Made by a program: the position numbers and the translations under genes. This document shows positions 16,484 through 25,915 of a stretch of 64,000 bases of DNA, piece after piece. The notes beneath the pieces were generated by a model. It worked only from the letters and a program-made list of their open reading frames with translations. It had not been told where the DNA came from and ran no database searches. Source of the DNA: Azospirillum thiophilum (lineage in GTDB: Bacteria > Pseudomonadota > Alphaproteobacteria > Azospirillales > Azospirillaceae); assembly GCF_001305595.1 (NCBI RefSeq), contig NZ_CP012403.1, positions 456,501-520,500 on the forward strand, given 5' to 3'. Each line of letters opens with the position of its first letter. Position 1 is the first letter of the stretch.

Positions 16484-17851
16484 GTGGCCGAGTTCGATTT
16501 CGACCTCTTCACCATCGGAGCGGGATCCGGGGGCGTGGCGTCCAGCCGGCGCGCGGCGTCCTTCGGCGCCAAGGTCGCGATCTGCGAAGGCAGCCGCGTC
16601 GGCGGCACCTGCGTGATCCGCGGCTGCGTGCCGAAGAAGTTCCTGGTCTATGCCGCCCAGTTCCGCGACGGGTTCGAGGATTCCCGCGGCTATGGCTGGG
16701 ATGCGCACATGCCGGCCTTCGATTGGGAAACGCTGATCGCCAACAAGGATCGCGAGATCGACCGGCTGAATGGCATCTACATCGACATGCTGAAGAATTC
16801 CGGCGTGACCCTGTTCGAGGGCCATGGCCGGATCATCGACCGTCACACGGTCGAGGTGGCCGGCAAGCGCTACACCGCGCGCAACATCCTGGTCGCCACC
16901 GGCGGCTGGCCGTCGCTGCCGCCGATCGAGGGCATCGAACTCGCCGCGACCTCCAACGAGGCGCTGGAACTGGAGACGATGCCCCATTCCGTGCTGATCA
17001 TCGGCGGCGGCTACATCGCCGTCGAGTTCGCCGGCATCTTCCGCGGGCTGGGCGCCGAAGTGACCCTGATGATCCGCGGCGACGACCTGCTGAACGGCTT
17101 CGACGACGACATCCGCATTGCCCTGTCACAGGAGATGCGCAAGCGCGGCATCAACATCATCTCGCGCTGCAAACCGGTGAAGCTGGAAAAGGGGGCCGGC
17201 GGCTACACCTTGACCGACCATATGGGGCGCGAGCATTCCGCCGGGCTGGTGATGGCCGCGACCGGCCGCAGCCCCAACACCCGCAATCTCGGCCTGGAGG
17301 AGGTCGGCATCGCCCTGGACGCCAAGGGTGCGATCCCGGTGGACGAATGGTCGCGCACATCCGTCGACAACATCTACGCCATCGGCGACGTCACCGACCG
17401 CATGGCGCTGACCCCGATCGCCATCGCCGAGGGCCGCGCGCTGGCCGAGACGCTGTTCAACGACAACCCGATGCGCATCGGCTACGACAATGTCCCGACC
17501 GCGGTGTTCTCGCTGCCGCCGCTCGGCACCGTCGGCCTGACCGAGGCGCAGGCCCGCGCCAAATATCCGCAGGTCGACATCTACAAGGCCGGCTTCCGGC
17601 CGATGAAGCACACCCTGTCCGGCCGGGACGAGCGGGTGCTGATGAAGCTGGTGGTCGACGGCGAAAGCCAGCGCGTGCTCGGCTGCCACATGATGGGCAT
17701 GGACGCGCCGGAGATGATGCAGCCGCTGGCCATCGCACTGAATTGCGGCGCCACCAAGCGCGACTTCGACCGCACCATCGCCCTGCACCCCTCGACCGCC
17801 GAGGAGTTCGTGCTGATGCGCGAGAAGGCGAAGCCGGAAGTGAAAATCTGA
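16484..17851 (+). CDS. gor: Glutathione-disulfide reductase
   Basis: A 455-residue class I pyridine nucleotide-disulfide oxidoreductase. FAD-binding IGAGSGG is at residues 11-17, the redox-active CVIRGCVPKK places cysteines at 43 and 48, a second nucleotide motif is LIIGGGYIAVEFAG, and the C-terminal HPSTAEEF holds the catalytic His. It regenerates reduced glutathione with NADPH. The start is GTG at 16484 with AAGGAG 8 bases upstream. A GC-rich hairpin follows the stop. It is 125 bp downstream of the FliL-like gene and probably separately transcribed. Confidence 0.92.
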   Translation: MAEFDFDLFTIGAGSGGVASSRRAASFGAKVAICEGSRVGGTCVIRGCVPKKFLVYAAQFRDGFEDSRGYGWDAHMPAFDWETLIANKDREIDRLNGIYIDMLKNSGVTLFEGHGRIIDRHTVEVAGKRYTARNILVATGGWPSLPPIEGIELAATSNEALELETMPHSVLIIGGGYIAVEFAGIFRGLGAEVTLMIRGDDLLNGFDDDIRIALSQEMRKRGINIISRCKPVKLEKGAGGYTLTDHMGREHSAGLVMAATGRSPNTRNLGLEEVGIALDAKGAIPVDEWSRTSVDNIYAIGDVTDRMALTPIAIAEGRALAETLFNDNPMRIGYDNVPTAVFSLPPLGTVGLTEAQARAKYPQVDIYKAGFRPMKHTLSGRDERVLMKLVVDGESQRVLGCHMMGMDAPEMMQPLAIALNCGATKRDFDRTIALHPSTAEEFVLMREKAKPEVKI

Positions 17852-17886
17852 ACGGCGACGCGCCCGCTCCCCTGCAACCGGGACCA

Positions 17887-17913
17887 CGGCCGGAGAAGGA
17901 GCGCCTCCGGCCG
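17887..17913 (+). terminator. Hairpin after gor
   Basis: Perfect 9-bp arms CGGCCGGAG and CTCCGGCCG flank a 9-base loop 35 bp after the gor stop. The following bases are only moderately T-rich (GGTTCTGGTTGT), so it may be a weak intrinsic terminator. Confidence 0.5.
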
Positions 17914-18020
17914 GGTTCTGGTTGTCCGCCCTCTCGTCCCCTTGGCAGAGGCACTGGACTTACTTCGAATGCCATACGTAGAATGGACAGGTGGATAATA
18001 ATCGGGGATCGGTTCCAAAG

Positions 18021-18503
18021 ATGCGCGCAATTTTCGCAGCGGTTGCCAGCATGGCAGCGCTTACTTCGGTCGCCACCGCCCAGGCGGAAACCAAAATCGG
18101 CGTGTGGAGCGTGAGTATCGATAAGGACTGCGCCATCACCCAGGAATGGAAAACGGAGACGAAGGACACTGCCGGGATCGGCCTTGCCTACACCGCAAAG
18201 GGCCAAGCCATGGTGATGGTGTTCAGCGACTCGAGCTGGAAGCTCAAGGAAAAGGAATCCCTGTCCATTTCCTTGGCAGTCGACAAGAAATGGAGCGAAA
18301 CCGTTTCCGGCACCGCCGTTGACAAGACCATGGCCGCCGTCGGCATTCCCGCCACCTCCAGTGCCATCAACGCTCTCATGAGTGGAAAAGAGCTTTACAT
18401 GGAGATGGACGGCAAGGGCGACGATTACGCCTACACCTATTATCTCGACGACACGCGCAAGGCGATTTCGGCCCTGGAAGCTTGCCGCGCGCAGGCTGAG
18501 TAA
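18021..18503 (+). CDS. Exported protein of unknown function
   Basis: 160 residues. MRAIFAAVASMAALTSVATAQA is a signal peptide with an AQA cleavage site. The mature part (about 138 residues) has alternating polar/hydrophobic strands (KIGVWSVSIDKDCAITQEW, QAMVMVFSDSSW, LYMEMDGKGDDYAYTYYLDD) and two cysteines at either end that could pair. I do not recognise the family with confidence; it loosely resembles small periplasmic beta-proteins of the IalB type. The ATG at 18021 is preferred to the GTG at 17991 because it starts the signal peptide exactly. Confidence 0.6.
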   Translation: MRAIFAAVASMAALTSVATAQAETKIGVWSVSIDKDCAITQEWKTETKDTAGIGLAYTAKGQAMVMVFSDSSWKLKEKESLSISLAVDKKWSETVSGTAVDKTMAAVGIPATSSAINALMSGKELYMEMDGKGDDYAYTYYLDDTRKAISALEACRAQAE

Positions 18504-18875
18504 ACCACGCTCCCTTCGGAGGCGGGAGCATCGGACCGGGTGGCGCCGGCGCTCCCGCCTTCCGTCGGATCCGAACCGGTTTCTCCATTGCTCCGCGTGC
18601 CGCCGGAGTGCCCGAAGGTGCATGGGAGGCGCCCGATGGTGTCACCGACACGAGCCAAGCGTAATATCACTCCAATCCGGGACATTTCCCTGGAACGCTT
18701 CTAAACAAACCGGGTTAAGGGCATGGACGAACCGGATCGCCCTGCCCAGCCTGGTCCCCAGCCGGGCTCCAAGATCGCGCCCATTTGTGCATCGCCGACG
18801 ATGCAGTCCTGCGACGGGACGTGCCGATCCGGATTTCTCCAGTCTTTGGCAATCCAAGCGGGAGGAGTCCCTCAT
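18504..18875. other. Intergenic region before manganese catalase
   Basis: 372 bp. Close to the upstream gene is a short hairpin (GCTCCC/GGGAGC, 18509-18529) that may end its transcript. The candidate stress promoter is near 18700. The frame of the catalase is open from 18723, but the extra 51 codons show no family similarity. Confidence 0.45.
18692..18716 (+). promoter_or_regulatory. Candidate EcfG-type (general stress response) promoter for manganese catalase
   Basis: GGAAC (18692-18696), a 16-base spacer, then GGTT (18713-18716). The alphaproteobacterial general-stress sigma factor recognises GGAAC-N16/17-CGTT, so this matches except for one -10 base. It lies about 160 bp before the catalase start, and catalases are common members of that regulon. 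Inference only. Confidence 0.4.
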
Positions 18876-19778
18876 ATGTTCATGCATAACAAAAACCTGA
18901 TGTACACGGTGCGCGTGTCGGAGCCGAATCCGGAACTCGCCAGCCTGCTGCTGGAACAGTTCGGCGGGCCGCAGGGCGAACTGGCGGCGGCCATGCGCTA
19001 TTTCTCGCAAGGCCTGTCCGACGAGGATCCGGGCCGCAAGGATCTGCTGATCGACATCGCGACCGAGGAGTTGAGCCATCTCGAGGTCATCGGCTCGCTG
19101 GTGGCGATGCTGACCAAGGGCGTGAAGGGCAAGCTGGCCGAAGGCGCCGAGGAAACGGCCGAGCTCTACGGCAACATCACCCAGGGCAGCGGCAGCCACA
19201 CGCTTTCGATCCTCTATGGCGGCGGCCCGGCCCTGACCAATTCGGCGGGCCAGCTGTGGACCGCCGGCTACATCGACAGCATCGGCGAGCCGACCGCCGA
19301 CCTGCGGTCGAACATCGCGGCGGAATCGCGCGCCAAGATCATCTACGAGCGCCTGATCAACGTCACCGGCGATCCCGGCGTCAAGGATGCGCTGGGCTTC
19401 CTGATGACCCGCGAGGTCGCGCACCAGAAGAGCTTCGAGAAGGCGCTCTATTCGATCGAGAACAACTTCCCGCCGGGCAAGCTGCCGGCCATGCCGGAAT
19501 ATGCCGACAAATACTACAACATGAGCCATGGCGACGGCGACATGCGCGGCCCCTGGAACCAGGGCGCCCAGTGGGAGTTCGTCGACGTCAAGCCGACCGA
19601 CGGCCCGGTCAACGGCGGCGACGGCAATCCGTCGGTGAAGCTGGCGGCGAAGGAGCTGGCGGCGGTCAACGCCGTTGCCGCCCGCACCATGTCGAAGCCG
19701 GATGCCGATCCGACCACCGGCGCCGACCTCGGCGCCGGTCCCGGCGCCGGCAAGACCAAGGCGAAGGCCAAGGGCTGA
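18876..19778 (+). CDS. Manganese catalase
   Basis: A 300-residue ferritin-like dimanganese catalase that dismutates hydrogen peroxide. Metal ligands are visible in QGELAAAMRY (Glu35), EELSHLE (Glu65, His68), AAESRAKIIYERL and REVAHQKSF. The start at 18876 (MFMHNKNLMYTV) is the usual family N-terminus and has GGGAGGAG just upstream. The last about 45 residues are a low-complexity Ala/Gly/Lys-rich tail (TGADLGAGPGAGKTKAKAKG), probably disordered. With gor nearby it suggests oxidative-stress functions. A strong hairpin follows the stop. Confidence 0.93.
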   Translation: MFMHNKNLMYTVRVSEPNPELASLLLEQFGGPQGELAAAMRYFSQGLSDEDPGRKDLLIDIATEELSHLEVIGSLVAMLTKGVKGKLAEGAEETAELYGNITQGSGSHTLSILYGGGPALTNSAGQLWTAGYIDSIGEPTADLRSNIAAESRAKIIYERLINVTGDPGVKDALGFLMTREVAHQKSFEKALYSIENNFPPGKLPAMPEYADKYYNMSHGDGDMRGPWNQGAQWEFVDVKPTDGPVNGGDGNPSVKLAAKELAAVNAVAARTMSKPDADPTTGADLGAGPGAGKTKAKAKG

Positions 19779-19813
19779 CGGGCCCCCGCCCGCCCACAGG
19801 CAGCTTGCGGTAT

Positions 19814-19843
19814 CGCCGTCCCCGTCACTGTGCGGGGACGGCG
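19814..19843. terminator. Bidirectional hairpin between manganese catalase and permease genes
   Basis: Arms CGCCGTCCCCG (19814-19824) and CGGGGACGGCG (19833-19843) pair perfectly around an 8-base loop, between two convergent genes. It overlaps the last codons of the minus-strand permease. Confidence 0.6.
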
Positions 19844-21186
19844 GCCTCCTCCCGGCGGCGGAGCCCCATCAGCCAGACCAGCAGGCACAGCGCCGGCAGC
19901 GCGCCGGCCATCGACAGCAGGAAGAAGCTGACCCAATCCATCCGGTCGGCCAGCCAGCCCGACGACGCGCCGAACAGGTCGCCGCCCAGCTTGTACAGGC
20001 TGGACAGCAACGCGTACTGGGTCGCGGTGTAGGCGACGTTGCACAGGCCGGACAGGTAGGCGACGAAGGCGGCGGTGGCGATGCCGCCGCAGACATTGTC
20101 GATCGCCACCGTCGCCGCCAGCATCGAGACGTCGTTGCCGGTCCAGGCCAGCGCGACATAGCCGAGATTCGACACCATCTGCAGGATGCCGCCGACCATC
20201 AGGCCGCGCAGCACCCCGACCCTCCCGACCAGCAGGCCGCCCAGCAGGCCGCCGGCGATCGTCGCCCACAGCCCGAACAGCTTGCCGACCGTGGCGATCT
20301 CCGCCTTGGTGAAGCCCAGGCCGATGTAGAAGGTGGAGGACATCTGGCCGGCCAGCACCTCGCCCAGCTTGTAGCTGGCGATGAAGGCCAGGATCACCAC
20401 CCAGCCGCGCCGCTCGGTGAACTGGACGAAGGGCGCAACCACCGCGCCATAGAGCCAGGCCAGCGCCACGGCGCTGCGGCCCGACAGGTGGGGCCGCGCC
20501 CGCAGCCATTCGGCGATCAGCCGCTCGCGCGCGTTGGCGGCCGGCGCCTCGGGCTCCCGGCACAGCAGGATGGTCGCCATGCCGACCAGCACCAGCACCG
20601 CCATCGCCTCGTAGGCGGTGCGCCAGCCATGGAACTCCGCGATGTAGAGCGCCCCCGCCCCGGCGGCCATCAGCCCGAAGCGATAGCCCAGCACCAGCAC
20701 CGCGGCGCCGGCCGCCTGCTTGTGCTCCTCCAGCACCTCCACCCGGTAGGCGTCGACGACGATGTCCTGGCTGGCGGAGCAGAAGGCGACCAGCACGGCG
20801 CACAGCGCGGTCCACCACAGATCCTCGCCCGGGCTGGTGGATCCCAGCCCCAGCAGCGCCGCCACCAGCGCCGCCTGGGCGGTCAACGCCCAGCCGCGCC
20901 GCCGCCCGAACAACCGCGTCATCACCGGCAGCCGCATCCGGTCGACCAGCGGCGCCCACAGGAACTTCAGCGCATAGGGCATGGTGACCAGGGCGAACAG
21001 CCCGATGTTGGTCCGGCTGACCCCCTGTTCGGTCAGCCAGACATTCAGCGTGGCGCCGGTCAGCGCCAGCGGCAGACCTTCGGAGAATCCCAGGAACAGG
21101 ATCGTCAGCACGCGCGGGTCGCGGTAGACCGCCAGGGCCTGCCCCCAGGAGGTCAGTCGCCGGGCCGGCCAGGATGTCGCTTTCAC
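19825..21186 (-). CDS. AmpG-like MFS permease
   Basis: 453 residues with about 12 hydrophobic segments, major facilitator superfamily. The pattern LFLGFSEGLPLALTG ... PYALKFLWAPLVDR ... QDIVVDAYRV ... FYIGLGFTKAEIATVGKLFG is characteristic of AmpG-type transporters, which import anhydro-muropeptides for cell-wall recycling; some relatives carry siderophores. The start GTG at 21186 has GGAGAGGAG about 8 bases upstream; the open frame before it shows no membrane segments. It converges with the manganese catalase gene and diverges from DAHP synthase. No beta-lactamase gene is near. Confidence 0.82.
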   Translation of the reverse strand: MKATSWPARRLTSWGQALAVYRDPRVLTILFLGFSEGLPLALTGATLNVWLTEQGVSRTNIGLFALVTMPYALKFLWAPLVDRMRLPVMTRLFGRRRGWALTAQAALVAALLGLGSTSPGEDLWWTALCAVLVAFCSASQDIVVDAYRVEVLEEHKQAAGAAVLVLGYRFGLMAAGAGALYIAEFHGWRTAYEAMAVLVLVGMATILLCREPEAPAANARERLIAEWLRARPHLSGRSAVALAWLYGAVVAPFVQFTERRGWVVILAFIASYKLGEVLAGQMSSTFYIGLGFTKAEIATVGKLFGLWATIAGGLLGGLLVGRVGVLRGLMVGGILQMVSNLGYVALAWTGNDVSMLAATVAIDNVCGGIATAAFVAYLSGLCNVAYTATQYALLSSLYKLGGDLFGASSGWLADRMDWVSFFLLSMAGALPALCLLVWLMGLRRREEAAVPAQ

Positions 21187-21458
21187 CGGGATGGCTCCTC
21201 TCCGGTCGGGATCGTCATCCCCGATGTATAGAGGGCGCGGCGGAGCGCCGCCAGCGGCGCCGGCACGAAGTTTCCTCCGGCCGATATCACCTGCGGTGGC
21301 ATGCCGCCCATGTCCGCGGCACAGCATTGCCGGAAGGCGGGCCGAAACTGTGGAAAAGTTTCCCCGACTCGCGGTATAGAGTGTACCCCTCACGGGCACA
21401 GCCGCCGGTCGTTCGCCCGGCTCCCGTTCCGCAATCGTCAAGGAAGAGCAGGCGCGTC

Positions 21459-22850
21459 ATGGTCGAGCGTTGGACACCCGCCAGTTGGAAGACGAAACCG
21501 GCGAAGCAGTTGCCGACCTATCCCGACCAGGCCAAGGTCGAGGCGGTCGAGCAGCGTCTGGCATCCTATCCGCCGCTGGTCTTCGCCGGCGAGGCCCGCC
21601 GGCTGAAGGCCAAGCTGGCCGATGCCGCCGCCGGCCGGGCCTTCCTGCTGCAGGGCGGCGACTGCGCCGAGAGCTTCGCCGAATTCCACCCCAACAACAT
21701 CCGCGACACCTTCCGCGTCCTGCTGCAGATGGCCGTGGTGCTGACCTTCGGCGCCTCGATCCCGGTCATCAAGGTCGGGCGCATGGCCGGCCAGTTCGCC
21801 AAGCCGCGCTCGGCCGACATGGAGACCATCGAGGGGGTTGAGCTGCCCTCATACCGCGGCGACATCATCAACGGCTTCGATTTCAACAGCGAGGCCCGCG
21901 TTCCCGATCCGGAGCGCATGATGCAGGCCTACACCCAGGCCGCGTCGACGCTGAACCTGCTGCGCGCCTTCGCCCAGGGCGGCTACGCCGACCTGCACAA
22001 GGTCCATCAGTGGACGCTGAGCTTCGTCGAGAAGTCGCCGGCCGGCGAGCATTTCCAGGAGCTGGCCGACCGCCTGGACGAGACGCTGGCCTTCATGGCC
22101 GCCTGCGGCATCACCGCGGAGACCACGCCGCAGCTGCGCGAGACCGACTTCTTCACCAGCCACGAGGCGCTGCTGCTGCCGTTCGAGCAGGCGCTGACCC
22201 GCGTCGACAGCACGACCGGCGACTGGTACGACGTGTCGGCCCACATGCTGTGGATCGGCGACCGCACCCGCCAGCCCGACGGCGCCCATGTCGAGTTCCT
22301 GCGCGGCGTGAAGAACCCGATCGGCCTGAAATGCGGCCCGACCACCGATCCGGACGAGCTGATCCGCCTGATCGACATCCTGAACCCGACCAACGAGGCC
22401 GGGCGCCTGACGCTGATCGTGCGCATGGGCTCCGACAAGGTGGCGGAGAAGTTCCCGCCGCTGCTGCGCAAGGTCCAGCGCGAAGGCCGCACGGTGGTGT
22501 GGTCCTGCGACCCGATGCACGGCAACACCATCAAGTCGACCACCGGCTACAAGACGCGGCCGGTCGAGCGCGTGCTGGCGGAAGCCCGCGGCTTCTTCGA
22601 AGTGCATCAGGCCGAAGGCACCCATGCCGGCGGCGTCCATTTCGAGCTGACCGGCCAGGACGTGACCGAATGCACCGGCGGCGCCCAGGCGATCACCGAC
22701 CACAATCTGGCGCTCCGCTACCACACCGCCTGCGACCCGCGCCTCAATGCCAGCCAGGCGCTGGAACTGGCCTTCCTGCTGTCGGAAAAGCTGAAGGACG
22801 GTCGCCAGTCCCGCGAGGCCCAGCGCCGCGCCACCATCGCGGCCGAGTAA
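21459..22850 (+). CDS. Class II 3-deoxy-7-phosphoheptulonate (DAHP) synthase
   Basis: A 463-residue class II (plant/actinobacterial type) enzyme joining phosphoenolpyruvate and erythrose-4-phosphate, the first step of the shikimate pathway. Motifs: FLLQGGDCAESF (metal Cys), GRMAGQFAKPRS, SHEALLLPFE, GLKCGPTTDP, WSCDPMHGNT, HAGGVHFELTGQDVTEC. Start ATG at 21459 with AAGGAAGAG upstream; the 5' open extension overlaps the divergent permease promoter and has no similarity. Monocistronic, ended by a strong hairpin. Confidence 0.95.
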   Translation: MVERWTPASWKTKPAKQLPTYPDQAKVEAVEQRLASYPPLVFAGEARRLKAKLADAAAGRAFLLQGGDCAESFAEFHPNNIRDTFRVLLQMAVVLTFGASIPVIKVGRMAGQFAKPRSADMETIEGVELPSYRGDIINGFDFNSEARVPDPERMMQAYTQAASTLNLLRAFAQGGYADLHKVHQWTLSFVEKSPAGEHFQELADRLDETLAFMAACGITAETTPQLRETDFFTSHEALLLPFEQALTRVDSTTGDWYDVSAHMLWIGDRTRQPDGAHVEFLRGVKNPIGLKCGPTTDPDELIRLIDILNPTNEAGRLTLIVRMGSDKVAEKFPPLLRKVQREGRTVVWSCDPMHGNTIKSTTGYKTRPVERVLAEARGFFEVHQAEGTHAGGVHFELTGQDVTECTGGAQAITDHNLALRYHTACDPRLNASQALELAFLLSEKLKDGRQSREAQRRATIAAE

Positions 22851-22874
22851 CGGGGTTCTTCGTCACCGCGACGT

Positions 22875-22905
22875 CCTCCTCCGGCCCCGCAAGGGCCGGA
22901 GGAGG
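22875..22905. terminator. Bidirectional terminator-like hairpin between DAHP synthase and deoA
   Basis: Perfect 13-bp arms (CCTCCTCCGGCCC and GGGCCGGAGGAGG) with a CGCAA loop, between convergent genes: 24 bp after the DAHP synthase stop and 11 bp beyond the deoA stop. No strong T-run, but the stem is very stable. Confidence 0.65.
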
Positions 22906-22916
22906 ATGGATGCAGT

Positions 22917-24236
22917 TCAGCCCAACCGTTTCGCGATCAGCGGCCCTCGGGCCGGTGCGCTGTCCGCCACGGTGACGGCGGCGCGCAGACGGCGTTCGGC
23001 CTCGTCGGCCTGGGCCTCGGTGCGTGCGTGCAGGATGGCCAGCGGATGCCCGCCCGGCCCGACAGCCTGCCCCAGCCCGGCAACCGCGTCGAACCCGACG
23101 GCGAAGTCGATGGCGTCGGTCGTCCGGGTCCGGCCACCGCCGAGCGCAACCACAGCCATGCCGACGCCGCGCGTGTCGATGGCCGACACAAAGCCGGTTC
23201 CGGCGGCGAACAGCGGCCGGACGATCGGCGCCCGGTCGAGATAGCGGTCGGGCCGCTCCAGCAGGTCGGCCGGCCCGCCCAGCGCGGCGACCATGCGGGC
23301 GAAACGTTCAGCCGCGGCACCGCCGGCAACGGCGCGCTCGGCCATCGCCCGGCCCGCCTCGACGTCCGGCGCCAATCCGCTCACCGCCAGCAATTCCGCC
23401 GCCAGCGCCACGGTGACTTCGTAGAGGCGCGGGTCGGCCGCCTCGCCGCGCAGGATGGCGAGGCATTCGCGCATCTCCAGCGCGTTGCCGGCACTCGCCC
23501 CCAGCACCTCGTTCATATCGGTCAGCAGCGCCACCGCCGGCAGGCCGGCGCCCTTCGACACGGTGACGATGCTTTCGGCCAGCGCCTCGGCGTCCGGGAG
23601 GCGCTGCATGAAGGCGCCGCTGCCGAACTTCACGTCCATCACCAGCGCGTCCAGCCCGGCGGCCAGCTTCTTCGACAGGATCGACGCGGTGATGAGGTCG
23701 AGCGATTCGACGGTCGCTGTCACGTCGCGGATGGCGTAGAGCCGCCGGTCGGCCGGGGCGATGTCGTCGGTGGCGCCGATCACGGCGCAGCCGACCTCCT
23801 TCACCACACGGCGCAGCAGGTCGTTGTCTGGCTTGGCCTTGTAGCCGGGGATGCTCTCGAACTTGTCGAGCGTGCCGCCGGTGTGGCCCAGCCCGCGGCC
23901 CGAGACCATCGGCACGTAGCCGCCGCAGGCCGCCAGCATCGGCGCCAGGATCAGGCTGACCTTGTCGCCGACCCCGCCGGTCGAATGCTTGTCGATCACC
24001 GGGCCGGGCAGGCCCAGCGGCCGCCACTCCATCACCGTGCCCGAATCGCGCATGGCGCGGGTGAGCGCCACCCGTTCCTCCAGCTCCATGCCGCGGAAGA
24101 AGACGGCCATGGCGAAGGCGGCGGCCTGCGCCTCCGACACCCGGCCGTCGGCGATGCCGCGGACGAACTCCCCGATCGCGGCGGCGTCGAGCGGCTGGCC
24201 GTCGCGCTTGGCGCGGACGAACTCCTGCGGCAGCAT
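22917..24236 (-). CDS. deoA: Thymidine phosphorylase
   Basis: 439 residues, usual length. The signature SGRGLGHTGGTLDKFE and the preceding HSTGGVGDKVSL phosphate-binding loop are present, with DALVMDVKFGSGAF and the C-terminal domain. It cleaves thymidine/deoxyuridine with phosphate to deoxyribose-1-phosphate. Last gene of the cdd-punA-deoC-deoA run, starting 3 bp after the deoC stop. Confidence 0.95.
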   Translation of the reverse strand: MLPQEFVRAKRDGQPLDAAAIGEFVRGIADGRVSEAQAAAFAMAVFFRGMELEERVALTRAMRDSGTVMEWRPLGLPGPVIDKHSTGGVGDKVSLILAPMLAACGGYVPMVSGRGLGHTGGTLDKFESIPGYKAKPDNDLLRRVVKEVGCAVIGATDDIAPADRRLYAIRDVTATVESLDLITASILSKKLAAGLDALVMDVKFGSGAFMQRLPDAEALAESIVTVSKGAGLPAVALLTDMNEVLGASAGNALEMRECLAILRGEAADPRLYEVTVALAAELLAVSGLAPDVEAGRAMAERAVAGGAAAERFARMVAALGGPADLLERPDRYLDRAPIVRPLFAAGTGFVSAIDTRGVGMAVVALGGGRTRTTDAIDFAVGFDAVAGLGQAVGPGGHPLAILHARTEAQADEAERRLRAAVTVADSAPARGPLIAKRLG

Positions 24237-24239
24237 CCC

Positions 24240-25070
24240 TCAATACCCCCCGGCCGGGGCCGGCTCGCGCTCGCCACCATGGCCGGCACCGTGACCGGCG
24301 GCGGCCAGCAGCGCATCAAGCAGGCTGGAAGCGCCGAAGCGGAAGGTCTGCGGCGTCGCCCAGCCCTCGCCCAGGATATGGTCGGCCAACGCCAGATAGC
24401 GCGCGGCCTCGCCGGCATCGCGGATGCCGCCCGACGCCTTGAAACCGACCGTCTTGCCCGATTCATAGATGCTGTCGAGCATCACCGCCGCGGCCGACAG
24501 GGTCGCCGCCGGCTGGGTCTTGCCGGTCGAGGTCTTGAGGAAATCGGCCCCCGCGGCGATGGAGTCGCGCGCCGCCCAGGCCAGCAGGTCGGCGTCGGGG
24601 AAGGCACCCGATTCCAGGATCACCTTCATCAGCACCGTGTCGCCGCAGGCCTCCCGGCAGGCCTTGACGACATTCATCGGCTGGGTGCGGGCGCCGTCGA
24701 TGAAGGCCTTGTAGGGCAGCACCACGTCGATCTCGTCGGCACCGTCGGCGATCGCCCGCCGGGTCTCCGCCGCGACCGCCGCGGCATCGGCCTCGCCGCC
24801 GGGGAAGTTGACGACGGTGGCGACCTTGACGCCGCTTCCCTCCAGCGCCTTGCGCGCGGTCGGCACGAAGCGCGCCCAGACGCAGACGGCGGCGACCGGC
24901 CCGGCCGGCGTGACGGCGCGGGCGCACAGCGCCTCCACCACCCGGTCGTTGTCGTCGCCGTTCAGGCTGGTGAGGTCGAGCATCCCGATGGCCCGGCGCG
25001 CCAGATCGGCGTCGGACGGGGCGTTGGCGCTGGCGTCCAGCGCGCTTTGCAGGTCGGCAGACAGCTTCAT
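24240..25070 (-). CDS. deoC: Deoxyribose-phosphate aldolase
   Basis: 276 residues. Schiff-base lysine region TVGFKASGGIRD and the second lysine in DFLKTSTGK are visible, with VVNFPGGEA and DEIDVVLPY. It splits deoxyribose-5-phosphate into glyceraldehyde-3-phosphate and acetaldehyde. The ATG at 25070 overlaps the punA stop by 4 bases (ATGA), implying translational coupling. The His/Gly-rich tail (GHGAGHGGEREPAPAGGY) is an unusual but probably harmless extension. Confidence 0.95.
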   Translation of the reverse strand: MKLSADLQSALDASANAPSDADLARRAIGMLDLTSLNGDDNDRVVEALCARAVTPAGPVAAVCVWARFVPTARKALEGSGVKVATVVNFPGGEADAAAVAAETRRAIADGADEIDVVLPYKAFIDGARTQPMNVVKACREACGDTVLMKVILESGAFPDADLLAWAARDSIAAGADFLKTSTGKTQPAATLSAAAVMLDSIYESGKTVGFKASGGIRDAGEAARYLALADHILGEGWATPQTFRFGASSLLDALLAAAGHGAGHGGEREPAPAGGY

Positions 25071-25900
25071 GACCGGGACCCGTCCTTCTGATGCAGGCGT
25101 TCGAGAAAACCGACCAGCAGGCGTTCGAGGTCGGCGGCTGCCGCCGATGCGGCGGTCAGCGTCTGGTGATGGTCGACCGGCCCGTCGCCGAGCCCGACCC
25201 CGAGATTGGTGACGACGGCGCAGCCGACGACCCGCAGGCCGCAATGGCGCGCCACGATGCATTCAGGCACGGTGGACATGCCGACCGCGTCGGCGCCCAG
25301 CAGCCTCATCATCCGCACCTCGGCCGGCGTCTCGAAGGACGGGCCGGGATAGGCGGCATAGACCCCCTCCGCCAGATCGATGCCGCGGTCGGCCGCGACC
25401 TCCTTCAGCAGGGCGCGAAGCTCCGGATCCCAGGCGTCGGTCATGCTGGGGAACCGCTCGCCGAAGGCCTCGTCGTTCGGGCCGGTCAGCGGGTTCGAGC
25501 CCAGCAGGTTCAGGTGATCGCTGATCGCCATCAGCCGGCCCGGCCCGACCTCCAGCCGCAGCGAGCCGGCGGCGGCGGTCAGCACCAGCGTATCGCAGCC
25601 GGCCAGCTTCAGCGACCGCACCGCGGTCTTTAGCGCGTCGAAGCCGTTGCCCTCATAGGCATGGACGCGCCCCTGCATGCAGGCGACCTCGACCCCGCCG
25701 AGCGTGCCGACCACCAGCCGCCCGGCATGGCCGGACACGCTGGGCACGGGAAAGCCCGGCAGCTCGCCGTAGGGGATGGCAACGGACCCGGCGATGCGGT
25801 CGGCGATCCCTCCCAGGCCGGAGCCCAGCACGATGCCCACCCGCGGCCGGTGGCCGGGGGCGCGGTGGAGGATGTCCGCGGCGGCGCGGGCTGCGGTCAT
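25067..25900 (-). CDS. punA: Purine nucleoside phosphorylase (trimeric class)
   Basis: 277 residues. The class II PNP pattern is clear: GIVLGSGLGG phosphate loop, GHAGRLVVGTL, MQGRVHAYEGN, LTAAAGSL, YPGPSFETPAEVRM, and VVTNLGVGL. It phosphorolyses guanosine, inosine and deoxy forms. Second gene of the salvage operon, 15 bp after cdd and overlapping deoC. Confidence 0.93.
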   Translation of the reverse strand: MTAARAAADILHRAPGHRPRVGIVLGSGLGGIADRIAGSVAIPYGELPGFPVPSVSGHAGRLVVGTLGGVEVACMQGRVHAYEGNGFDALKTAVRSLKLAGCDTLVLTAAAGSLRLEVGPGRLMAISDHLNLLGSNPLTGPNDEAFGERFPSMTDAWDPELRALLKEVAADRGIDLAEGVYAAYPGPSFETPAEVRMMRLLGADAVGMSTVPECIVARHCGLRVVGCAVVTNLGVGLGDGPVDHHQTLTAASAAAADLERLLVGFLERLHQKDGSRS

Positions 25901-25915
25901 GTCGGGGAACTCCGC

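Noticed and set aside
18723..18875. 51-codon N-terminal extension of manganese catalase
   Set aside because: The family start MFMHNKNLMYTV with a strong ribosome site is internal to it; the extension has no similarity.
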